From an uncultured Prevotellaceae bacterium (GTDB taxonomy: Bacteria; Bacteroidota; Bacteroidia; Bacteroidales; Bacteroidaceae), in NCBI GenBank assembly GCA_900318795.1, contig ONLU01000003.1, forward strand, positions 1 to 64,000: a stretch of 64,000 bases of DNA, read 5' to 3'. Position 1 is the stretch's first letter. Every line of letters begins with the position of its first letter. This document shows, one piece after another, positions 34,376 to 41,782 of this stretch. The notes under the pieces were generated by a model. That model searched no databases and was not told where the DNA came from. It worked only from the letters and a program-made list of their open reading frames with translations. Made by a program: the position numbers and the translations under genes.

Positions 34376-34981
34376 ATGGAAAATACATACAACAATATGT
34401 TCTCCATATTTCCGCAAGGCTATGTCAACCGTGAAGGCAAGGCGGTACTAGCCACCAGACCACAGCAGAACCAAACCATCCCGTGGGTCCATCAGTACAT
34501 CACCGGCAAGTGGTGCGCCAGCCAGGCTACAGCGACACTGCGGCAGATGGTGGGCAATGCCTCCAAGGACGAGATTGCCGACTATAAGAAGCTGAACTTT
34601 GAGATAGCGCTCTTCGCGGGTACATTCTCCTATAGGAATGTACGGGGGCTTATCACGCCAACGTCCTACATGGTGCTGGACATCGACGGACTAGACTCCA
34701 CGGAGCAAGCCGCAGAAGTAAGGGAGCGGCTTTCGCACGATCCGAACATCGAAACCGAGCTGTGCTTCATCTCGCCGAAAGGCCTGGGCGTGAAATGGGT
34801 CGTTACCCTGCCCTCGTGGACCGACGGGATGACGTTCAGGAAAAAGTTTGAAGCCATGCGCGACTACACCTGTTTCCATCACGGCATCGACCCGGACACC
34901 TCCGGCTCAGACGTCAGCCGTGCCTGCTTCCTACCCTATGACCCAGACTGTTTTATGAATACCAAATATCTTCAAAAATGA
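34376..34981 (+). CDS. BT4734/BF3469-type N-terminal domain protein (VirE_N)
   Basis: A 201-aa protein of the family found ahead of VirE helicases in Bacteroidales. Recognisable segments are WVHQYITGKWCASQATATLR, FAGTFSYRNVRGLITPTSYM, VLDIDGLDS (an acidic metal-binding-like strand as in archaeo-eukaryotic primases) and the late DPDTSGSDVSRACFLPYDPD. A primase-like catalytic role is inferred from family context. The stop overlaps the next gene by 4 bp (ATGA). Confidence 0.75.
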   Translation: MENTYNNMFSIFPQGYVNREGKAVLATRPQQNQTIPWVHQYITGKWCASQATATLRQMVGNASKDEIADYKKLNFEIALFAGTFSYRNVRGLITPTSYMVLDIDGLDSTEQAAEVRERLSHDPNIETELCFISPKGLGVKWVVTLPSWTDGMTFRKKFEAMRDYTCFHHGIDPDTSGSDVSRACFLPYDPDCFMNTKYLQK

Positions 34982-36534
34982 AAAACAACAATTCTTATTC
35001 GGAAATCGAGCATCTGGAGCTCGTAGCCAGTCGAATTGCCGAGCGTGGCATCGACATCACCACCCAGCATAAGGACTGGATCACCGTCACCTTAGCCTGT
35101 GCCTCTGTGGGTGAAACAGCCCGTGCGGCCTATCACACCATCTGTAGCCAGTATTCGGGATATCGGCGCGAGGAGTGTGACGAAAAGTTTGACAACTGTC
35201 TGCGCACAGGACGAGGCGACGTGCGGCTGGCCTCACTCATACAGCTGGCAAAAGACCACGGCATCGATGTGTCGCTGCCCCGTGGTCGCCGACAGAAGTC
35301 TGCTCAACAGAAGAAGAAGGAGCAGGAGAACCGCATCAGACTGATGCGTGAGGCACTGACCGCACAGGCCCAGTGGCGCTACAACACATGGCGCCAGCGC
35401 CCTGAGGTCTGCGAGCCAGGACAGCCGTGGCGACCCGTCCAGGACCGCGACCTCGACACCTACTACTGCCGGCTGAAGGAACAGGGGCTGAATGTCAGCA
35501 GCCAGGACGTCAAGTCGCTCATCTTCAGCCGCGATTTCTGCCAGGACTACGATGCCTTCAGCTCGTGGCTCAACAGCCTCAAGCCGTGGAATCCGGACAC
35601 CGACCCCGACTATCTGCGCGACTTCTACATAGGCCACCTGGAGTTCAATGACCCTGAGAGTGAGGACTTCTACGACCAGATGCTGAAGAAATGGCACGTG
35701 GGCATGGTGGCACTGATGCTGGGACGTATCAGCGAGAATCCGCAGATGCCCATCTTCAAGGGCTTGCAGCACATCGGCAAGACCTACTTCGTGCGCCACA
35801 TCCTGCCTCCCGAACTCCGTGACTACCGACTGGAGGTCGGGCCCTCTGAACGCATCGACAAGGACTTCATCATCTCGCTCTCCGAGACACCGCTCATCCT
35901 CTTCGACGAAATCTCCTTTGGCAGCAACCAGAAAAGCGAAGCCTTCAAGTACATCGTCACCTCCAGCCGCTCGAACGTACGCGACTCCTATGCCCGATTC
36001 CGCGAACTGCGTGAGCGACGTGCCTCGCTCATTGCCACCACCAACGAGGACAACTTCATCCGCAACACGGAGGGCACGCGCCGCTATCTGGTCATCGACC
36101 TCAAGGGCACCGTAGATCTTGAAAACTTCCCGCTGCCCTACGAAGGTGCCTATGCACAGGCGCTATACCTGCTCGACCACGGTTTCAACCCGCAACCCAC
36201 CCATGAGGAGAGCCAGCTCATCACCGACCACAACAGGCGGTTCGAGGAACCCAACGACTGCGAAGAGGCCATCCGCACGTTCCTGAAAGTACCCGACACC
36301 CTGGACAACACTGAAGCCATGTCTGCCGGCGACATCATGCACGAATTAAATATCCACGGATTTCGCGGACGCGAATATAATTCCATAGCCATAGGCAAAA
36401 CCATGAAACGGCTCGGATTCGAAAAGCGAGTGATTCGAGGATCTAATAAATATCTGGTCACAAAAATTGACTACGATCAGCATAGCCGCGAAAACAAGCT
36501 GGAAACAAGAGATTTTATCCCAGAAATTTTCTAA
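34978..36534 (+). CDS. PriCT-2/VirE primase-helicase-like protein
   Basis: 518 aa. Residues 10-95 form a PriCT-2-like domain (DWITVTLACASVGETARAAY, CDEKFDNCLRTGRG). From about 255 a VirE/VapE P-loop NTPase follows: IFKGLQHIGKTYFVRHILPP (Walker A GLQHIGKT), PLILFDEISF (Walker B), SRSNVRDSYARFRELRERRA and SLIATTNEDNFIRNTEGTRR (sensor and arginine finger). The C-terminus has a winged-helix-like stretch. With the preceding gene it forms a split primase-helicase, a replication module of mobile elements also maintained as a chromosomal locus in Bacteroidales. It is followed by the palindrome and iterons described below. Confidence 0.8.
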   Translation: MKNNNSYSEIEHLELVASRIAERGIDITTQHKDWITVTLACASVGETARAAYHTICSQYSGYRREECDEKFDNCLRTGRGDVRLASLIQLAKDHGIDVSLPRGRRQKSAQQKKKEQENRIRLMREALTAQAQWRYNTWRQRPEVCEPGQPWRPVQDRDLDTYYCRLKEQGLNVSSQDVKSLIFSRDFCQDYDAFSSWLNSLKPWNPDTDPDYLRDFYIGHLEFNDPESEDFYDQMLKKWHVGMVALMLGRISENPQMPIFKGLQHIGKTYFVRHILPPELRDYRLEVGPSERIDKDFIISLSETPLILFDEISFGSNQKSEAFKYIVTSSRSNVRDSYARFRELRERRASLIATTNEDNFIRNTEGTRRYLVIDLKGTVDLENFPLPYEGAYAQALYLLDHGFNPQPTHEESQLITDHNRRFEEPNDCEEAIRTFLKVPDTLDNTEAMSAGDIMHELNIHGFRGREYNSIAIGKTMKRLGFEKRVIRGSNKYLVTKIDYDQHSRENKLETRDFIPEIF

Positions 36535-36538
36535 AATC

Positions 36539-36690
36539 GCAAAAAGTGGTGGAGATGGTGGAGATGATTTCTATAGAATACAAAAAATAAATCCCGATTA
36601 ACAAGTGTTAATGTGCATTAACAAATGGATTTATGGATTTATTTTCTAATCCCCTAAGGAATCAACTTCACCATCTCCACCACTTTTGGC
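36539..36690. repeat. ~150-bp nested palindrome downstream of the primase-helicase
   Basis: Outer arms: 36542-36560 (AAAAGTGGTGGAGATGGTG) and 36669-36687 are perfect 19-bp inverted copies, with imperfect extension to about 33 bp. Inner arms: AAAATAAATCC (36584-36594) and GGATTTATTTT (36635-36645). Centre: overlapping palindromes TTAACAAGTGTTAA (36598-36611) and GTTAATGTGCATTAAC (36607-36622). The whole block can extrude as a cruciform or fold as one RNA hairpin. Confidence 0.85.
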
Positions 36691-36722
36691 AAAAAAACAG
36701 GCTGCAAACACCCTCATTTTTG

Positions 36723-36791
36723 CAATAACATGCCCTTATTGTGAAATAACATACCCTTATTGCCCAATAACATGCCCTTATTGAGCAATAA
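36723..36791. repeat. Three and a third 21-bp iterons
   Basis: CAATAACATGCCCTTATTG starts at 36723 and 36765, with a two-mismatch copy at 36744 and a partial CAATAA at 36786. The period is exactly 21 bp (two helical turns), and each unit is itself an imperfect palindrome (CAATAA...TTATTG). This is the geometry of initiator-protein iterons, or of operator arrays. Confidence 0.85.
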
Positions 36792-36854
36792 GGTTTTTCA
36801 TGTTGATGATGCAGGGCGAGGGTTGCTATTTCTTTGAAAAAAGTTGCGGAAATA

Positions 36855-36886
36855 TTTGGTAGTTTCGCAGATTTTTCGTACCTTTG
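36855..36886 (+). promoter_or_regulatory. Promoter of the HU-like gene
   Basis: TTTG (36855-36858), 20 bp, then TACCTTTG (36879-36886). About 95 nt of leader precede the ATG at 36985. Confidence 0.7.
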
Positions 36887-36984
36887 TAGTATAGTTCAAG
36901 AGTGAACTGCAAAAGGCGGTAGGCAGCTGGCCGATGGATTCAGCTGCATAGTTTCCAATACCATGAAAAACATTTATAAAAGGT

Positions 36985-37632
36985 ATGATTGAACTTTATT
37001 TGAGCAAGGTGACCGAGAGTTCGGAAACCGAGACTGCGGGTAAGTTGTATGCCCGAGTGAGTTACAAACAGTCGATGGACCTGCACGACATGGCCCACCA
37101 CATGGCTGAACACAACACGGCCTTCTCGGAGGGCTTGATAGTGGGTGTGCTGACCGACTTCGTGAAGTGTACGCGCGAGATGGTGCTCAACGGCAATACG
37201 GTGAAGGTGGGCAACCTGGCTATCTTCAAGGCCACCGTGGAGTCGAACGGTTTGGAGGTGCTCTACGATGCCCAGAGCGACAAGGTGGCTTCGGCCACAA
37301 TGGGCACGCTGAAGGAGGGCGACAAGACCGGTGCCGCCGTGAAGGCCATCAAGCTGCTGGCTCAGTCGACTGGCGACTTCACCCGCGACGAGCTGAAGAA
37401 GGACGTCAAACTGAGCTGGACGGACAAGACCAAGGCGGAGATAGCAGCAGCCAAGGGCGAGACCTCCGCCAACACCGGCAACGCAGGAGGCACCAGCAAC
37501 ACGGGCTCTAACACCGGAGGCACGGGCTCCAACACCGGAGGTACGGGCTCTAACACCGGCGGTGGCTCGACGGGTGACAACACCAGCGGTGGCGACCACG
37601 ATCAGGACGGAGGCACCAACTCGGACGAGTAG
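36985..37632 (+). CDS. HU-like DNA-binding protein with glycine-rich tail
   Basis: 215 aa. Residues 1-125 are an HU-HIG-type domain (histone-like fold fused to other modules in Bacteroidetes): LYARVSYKQSMDLHDMAHHM, FSEGLIVGVLTDFVKCTREM and KVGNLAIFKATVESNG. A linker (about 125-165) leads to a low-complexity tail of NTGGTGS units ending GGTNSDE. The tail is encoded by a 21-bp direct repeat present three times (37501-37563). Such genes regularly follow VirE-type primase-helicase genes; a role in organising or protecting the adjacent DNA is inferred. Confidence 0.75.
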   Translation: MIELYLSKVTESSETETAGKLYARVSYKQSMDLHDMAHHMAEHNTAFSEGLIVGVLTDFVKCTREMVLNGNTVKVGNLAIFKATVESNGLEVLYDAQSDKVASATMGTLKEGDKTGAAVKAIKLLAQSTGDFTRDELKKDVKLSWTDKTKAEIAAAKGETSANTGNAGGTSNTGSNTGGTGSNTGGTGSNTGGGSTGDNTSGGDHDQDGGTNSDE

Positions 37633-37641
37633 AAGCAAGGG

Positions 37642-37679
37642 GGGCTGGCAGACAACGGGGTGCTGCCGGCCCTCTTTTT
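37642..37679 (+). terminator. Intrinsic terminator of the HU-like gene
   Basis: GGGCTGGCAG (37642-37651) pairs with CTGCCGGCCC (37663-37672) with one wobble, followed by TCTTTTTG. Confidence 0.85.
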
Positions 37680-37685
37680 GCTACC

Positions 37686-37746
37686 GACAAAATGACACGA
37701 AAATCCGCCATTTTGTCGTTTTTCAGTACTTCGGCACGCAGTTTGT
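37686..37746 (+). promoter_or_regulatory. Control region of clpB
   Basis: A 9-bp inverted repeat GACAAAATG/CATTTTGTC (37686-37694, 37709-37717) is followed by CGGCACGCAGTTTGT (37732-37746). The latter resembles a -24/-12 (sigma-54-type) promoter, TGGCACG-N4-TTGC, with two deviations. No TAnnTTTG box is seen in the gap. A strong Shine-Dalgarno AGGAGG lies at about 37782, unusual here. Confidence 0.4.
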
Positions 37747-37794
37747 CCGCCTATCAGCAGAAACAATTTAAAAAAAAATTAGGAGGACAAACGT

Positions 37795-40317
37795 ATGACA
37801 TTAGACAAGTTTACCATCAAAGCACAGGAGGCTGTTCAGCAGGCTGTCAACACGGCGCAGATGAACGGTCAGCAGGTGATAGAGCCTGTACATATATTAA
37901 AAGGTGTGACGGAGAAGGCGAAGGACGTGACCAACTTCCTGTTCCAGAAACTGGGCGTGAACGCGCAGCAGATAGAGTTGCTGGCAGAACAGGAAATCAA
38001 GCACCTGCCGAAGGTGCAGGGCGGACAGCCGTATCTGTCGAACGATGCCAACCAGGTATTGGTGAAAGCCACCGAACTGGCGCAGAAGGAGGGCGACGAG
38101 TTTGTCAGCGTAGAGCCGCTGCTGCTGGCCCTGCTCACGGTCAACTCAACGGCCAGCCGTATCCTGAAGGATGCGGGCTGTACGGAGAAGGACCTGCGGG
38201 CAGCCATCCAGGCTCTGCGCCAGGGGCAGAAGGTGCAGTCGCAGTCGGCTGACGACAACTACCAGAGCCTGGAGAAGTATGCCAAGAACCTGGTGAACCT
38301 GGCGCGTCAGGGCAAGCTGGACCCCGTCATCGGACGTGACGACGAGATACGCCGCGTGCTGCAGATACTCTCGCGCCGCACGAAGAACAACCCCATACTG
38401 ATAGGTGAGCCGGGCACGGGCAAGACGGCCATTGCCGAGGGGCTGGCACAGCGCATAGGGCGTGGCGACGTGCCCGAGAACCTGAAAGACAAGCAGCTCT
38501 ACTCGCTGGACATGGGTGCCCTGGTGGCTGGCGCGAAGTACAAGGGTGAGTTTGAGGAGCGACTGAAATCCGTCATCAACGAGGTGACGAAGGCCGACGG
38601 GCGCATCATCCTCTTCATCGACGAGATACACACGCTGGTAGGTGCCGGCGGCGGCGAGGGCGCCATGGATGCCGCCAACATCCTGAAGCCCGCCCTGGCG
38701 CGTGGCGAGCTGCGTGCCATCGGTGCCACGACGCTGAACGAATACCAGAAATACTTCGAAAAGGACAAGGCCCTGGAGCGCCGATTCCAGACGGTCATGG
38801 TGGACGAGCCCGACGAGCTGTCGGCCATCTCGATACTGCGAGGTCTGAAGGAGCGCTACGAGAACCACCATAAGGTGCGCATACAGGACGACGCCTGCAT
38901 CGCCGCCGTCCAACTGTCGGAGCGCTACATCTCCGACCGGTTCCTGCCCGACAAGGCCATCGACCTGATGGACGAGGCCGCCGCCAAGCTGCGCATGGAG
39001 CGCGACTCGGTGCCCGAGGAGTTGGACGAGATTACCCGCCGCCGCGCCCAGCTCGAAATAGAGCGCGAGAGCATCAAGCGCGAACAGCCAAGTTCAAGCA
39101 GTCCCAACAGCCCCTCCAGCAAGCTCCAGCAACTTGACCAGCAGATAGCCGATTTGCGCGAACAGGAGACCCAGATGCGTGCCCAATGGGAAAGCGAGAA
39201 GGGACTGTCGGAAAAGTTCCAGCAGAAGAAGGAACAGCTGGAGCAGCTGAACTTCGAGGCCGAGAAAGCCGAACGCGAGGGCAACTACGGTCGGGTGGCA
39301 GAAATCCGCTACGGGCTGACTCAGCAGCTGCAAGACGAACTGAACACGATGCAAAAGCAGCTGGATGCTTCGGGACGGTTAGGCGGAGTAGCAGTCACCG
39401 CCGACGATATTGCCGAGGTAGTGAGCCGCTGGACGGGCATTCCCGTCACCCGCATGCTGCAAAGCGAGCGCGAGAAGCTGCTCAACCTGGAAGAGGAACT
39501 GCACAAGCGCGTCATCGGACAGGACGAAGCCATCACAGCCGTCTCTGATGCCGTACGCCGCTCGCGTGCCGGACTGCAAGACCCGAAGCGCCCTATAGCC
39601 TCGTTCATCTTCCTGGGCACCACGGGTGTCGGCAAGACCGAGCTGGCGAAGGCGCTGGCAGAATACCTGTTCAACGACGAGCAGATGATGACGCGTATCG
39701 ACATGTCGGAGTATCAGGAGAAGCACACCGTCAGCCGACTGATTGGTGCACCTCCGGGCTACGTGGGCTACGACGAGGGTGGCCAGCTGACGGAGGCCGT
39801 ACGCCGCAAGCCCTACTCGGTGCTGCTGTTCGACGAGATAGAGAAGGCCCACCCCGACGTGTTCAACATCCTGCTGCAGGTATTGGACGACGGACGGCTG
39901 ACGGACAACAAGGGCCGCACCGCCAACTTCAAGAACACCATCATCATCATGACCTCGAACGCCACCCGTGAGCAGCTGCGCGCGACCATGCGCCCGGAGT
40001 TCCTGAACCGTATAGACGAGATCATCACCTTCCAGCAGCTGACGCAGGAGCAGATAGCCGACGTGGTACGCCTGCAGATGAAGCGCGTGAGCGACATGCT
40101 GGAGCCGCAGGGCATCCACCTGGAGACCACCGATGCCGCCATCCGGTATCTGGCACAAGAGGGCTACGACCCCGACTTCGGTGCCCGTCCCGTCAAGCGA
40201 GCCATCCAGCAACTGGTGCTGAACGACCTGTCCCGGAAGATTCTGTCCGACCAGGTAGACCGCGAGAAGCCGATCATCATCGACGAGTTCGGAGACGGAC
40301 TGGTGTTCCGCAACTAA
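37795..40317 (+). CDS. clpB: ATP-dependent disaggregase ClpB
   Basis: An 840-aa Hsp100 chaperone. It has the N-domain (1-145), NBD1 with [18 protein letters not shown] (Walker A) and [15 protein letters not shown] (Walker B), a coiled-coil M-domain (about 405-525), and NBD2 with [18 protein letters not shown] and [16 protein letters not shown]. It works with DnaK to rescue aggregated proteins. It is about 20 residues shorter than most ClpB: the loop between IIIMTSN and [10 protein letters not shown] is reduced to [10 protein letters not shown], where relatives have about 35-40 residues. The M-domain also carries a Ser/Pro-rich insert ([10 protein letters not shown]). The start is ATG 37795 with AGGAGG upstream. 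Confidence 0.92.
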   Translation: MTLDKFTIKAQEAVQQAVNTAQMNGQQVIEPVHILKGVTEKAKDVTNFLFQKLGVNAQQIELLAEQEIKHLPKVQGGQPYLSNDANQVLVKATELAQKEGDEFVSVEPLLLALLTVNSTASRILKDAGCTEKDLRAAIQALRQGQKVQSQSADDNYQSLEKYAKNLVNLARQGKLDPVIGRDDEIRRVLQILSRRTKNNPILIGEPGTGKTAIAEGLAQRIGRGDVPENLKDKQLYSLDMGALVAGAKYKGEFEERLKSVINEVTKADGRIILFIDEIHTLVGAGGGEGAMDAANILKPALARGELRAIGATTLNEYQKYFEKDKALERRFQTVMVDEPDELSAISILRGLKERYENHHKVRIQDDACIAAVQLSERYISDRFLPDKAIDLMDEAAAKLRMERDSVPEELDEITRRRAQLEIERESIKREQPSSSSPNSPSSKLQQLDQQIADLREQETQMRAQWESEKGLSEKFQQKKEQLEQLNFEAEKAEREGNYGRVAEIRYGLTQQLQDELNTMQKQLDASGRLGGVAVTADDIAEVVSRWTGIPVTRMLQSEREKLLNLEEELHKRVIGQDEAITAVSDAVRRSRAGLQDPKRPIASFIFLGTTGVGKTELAKALAEYLFNDEQMMTRIDMSEYQEKHTVSRLIGAPPGYVGYDEGGQLTEAVRRKPYSVLLFDEIEKAHPDVFNILLQVLDDGRLTDNKGRTANFKNTIIIMTSNATREQLRATMRPEFLNRIDEIITFQQLTQEQIADVVRLQMKRVSDMLEPQGIHLETTDAAIRYLAQEGYDPDFGARPVKRAIQQLVLNDLSRKILSDQVDREKPIIIDEFGDGLVFRN

Positions 40318-40351
40318 ATCATCAAGCAACTCACACAAAAAAAACAAAAAG

Positions 40352-40384
40352 GGCTGGCCATCATTTGCGGTCAGCCTTTTTTTG
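40352..40384 (+). terminator. Intrinsic terminator of clpB
   Basis: GGCTGGCC (40352-40359) with GGTCAGCC (40369-40376), followed by a run of eight T; A-rich on the left side. Confidence 0.85.
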
Positions 40385-40486
40385 TCACATTGTGCCAAAG
40401 ATATTTATTTGTTTTTTTATGTTGGTTTCCTATTTTTAATGGTTAATGTTTATGTTTGATTAATTTGTCTTCTTTTTTTCTGGTTG

Positions 40487-40494
40487 CAAAGGTA
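40487..40494 (-). promoter_or_regulatory. Orphan -7 box pointing toward the clpB 3' end
   Basis: The minus strand reads TACCTTTG in the 40318-40639 gap. No minus-strand gene lies downstream; a transcript would run antisense into clpB unless stopped by the hairpin at 40352-40376. Confidence 0.35.
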
Positions 40495-40514
40495 CGTTTT
40501 TTTCATGAAGCAAA

Positions 40515-40591
40515 GTGTAAAATTTCGCACAAAAGTGTGTAAATTTTGGCAGTCAGGTGTGTAAATTCGACGAATTTATACATTTTTACAC
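40515..40591 (+). promoter_or_regulatory. Operator-like repeats upstream of the AraC-type gene
   Basis: GTGTAAAATTTCG (40515), GTGTAAATTTTGG (40537) and GTGTAAATTCG (40559) recur with an exact 22-bp period. The third copy merges into an 8-bp-arm palindrome TAAATTCG-A-CGAATTTA (40562-40578), and an inverted TTTTTACAC follows at 40583-40591. Same-face spacing suggests cooperative binding by a dimeric or oligomeric regulator. Confidence 0.6.
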
Positions 40592-40639
40592 CCTTTCTTT
40601 TGGAAAAAAGGATAATTATTTGTAATTTCGCCAACAGAT

Positions 40640-41752
40640 ATGAACGGACTGAGTTTAGGAACGATGCAGTTTACGGCGGTGGTGCTGATGACGCTACTCA
40701 CCTTCAAGTTGCTGGTCTCCCACAAGAGGAGCCAGGAGAACAGCGTGGCCACAACGGCCCGCTGGCAGATGGCAGCAGCCACCATGATACTGGCCGTACA
40801 CTTCCTGCTGCAACTGACGCTGGGACTCAGGGCAATGGGAGTCACGCAGTCTGTCATGCTCAACCTGACGATGCTCGTCCCAGCCTCCTACCTCTTCGCC
40901 CGTGCCGTGCTATCGCTGCAAAAGCATGGGCAATTGAGCCTCTGGGACCGCTGGGCAGGACCGCTGGCATGGGGCGTAATCATGATACTGCTCATAGCGG
41001 CAAACATAGCAGACGGGCAACCGCTGCTGAGCGACACCCCCCAACGGCAATGGGCCGAGATGGCAGGTGCGCTGTGCTACCTGCTGATGCAGACCTACTA
41101 CACCTGGCGCCACAGCGTGGCCCTGCAAGCCATGCACCGCGCCCTGCAGGACTACTATGACCGCGAGACGGTCAGCATGCTGGTATGGATGCAGCTGAGC
41201 ATAGTGGGGCTGATGCTACTGGCGCTGATGGTGCCTTTTGCCATCTTTGCCACGGCCAGCTGGCTGTTGTTCCTGATAGCTATTGCCATTTTCTTCTTTA
41301 TATTCTATATGGTGGACAGTTTCTGCTACCACCTGACCAGCAACGCCCAGGCCACGATGCAGGAGGCAGAGTCGAGCGTGGTGGAAGAAGAACAGGAGAA
41401 ACATGCGGCACCAGAAGTGACGGAAGCGACGGACAAGGCCGTGGAGCAATGGATAGCCAAGGGCAGATATCGCAGGGCAGGCATCACCAGTCCGGTGGCG
41501 GCAGCAGAGATAGGCATCCCGCGCTATCAGCTGACGGCATGGGTCAAGGCAAATGCCTACGAGTCGTTTAGCCGATGGATGACGACCCTGCGCATAGAAG
41601 ACGCCAAGCGCGTGCTGCTTGAGCATTCGGACTGGAGCGCCGAGGCCGTGGCCGACTACTGCGGTTTCAACAGCCGCGAGTACTTCCACCGCATCTTCAA
41701 GGAGTACGAAGGCATGACACCCGCCCACTATCAGAAAATGCACGAGTCATAG
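40640..41752 (+). CDS. Membrane-anchored AraC-family transcription regulator
   Basis: 370 aa. The N-terminal 215 residues hold about six to seven membrane helices (TAVVLMTLLTFKLLV, MAAATMILAVHFLLQLTLGL, GVIMILLIAANIA, ASWLLFLIAIAIFFFIFYMV). After an acidic linker comes an AraC-type double HTH (about 290-368): RAGITSPVAAAEIGIPRYQL and then SDWSAEAVADYCGFNSREYF plus HRIFKEYEGMTPAHYQK. Bacteroidetes have many such one-protein sensors; the signal is unknown. The 22-bp-spaced repeats directly upstream are candidate autoregulatory sites. Confidence 0.8.
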   Translation: MNGLSLGTMQFTAVVLMTLLTFKLLVSHKRSQENSVATTARWQMAAATMILAVHFLLQLTLGLRAMGVTQSVMLNLTMLVPASYLFARAVLSLQKHGQLSLWDRWAGPLAWGVIMILLIAANIADGQPLLSDTPQRQWAEMAGALCYLLMQTYYTWRHSVALQAMHRALQDYYDRETVSMLVWMQLSIVGLMLLALMVPFAIFATASWLLFLIAIAIFFFIFYMVDSFCYHLTSNAQATMQEAESSVVEEEQEKHAAPEVTEATDKAVEQWIAKGRYRRAGITSPVAAAEIGIPRYQLTAWVKANAYESFSRWMTTLRIEDAKRVLLEHSDWSAEAVADYCGFNSREYFHRIFKEYEGMTPAHYQKMHES

Positions 41753-41782
41753 TCTATTTCACCCCAGAGGAACAGGGTCTGG

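Noticed and set aside
36723-36791. CRISPR array
   Set aside because: The 19-bp units are separated by only 2 bp, so there are no spacers, and no cas genes are present.
39379-40398. A 339-codon minus-strand open frame opposite clpB, starting near the orphan promoter region
   Set aside because: It is antisense to conserved NBD2 motifs, shows no family signal, and the orphan -7 box at 40487 lies beyond a terminator hairpin.
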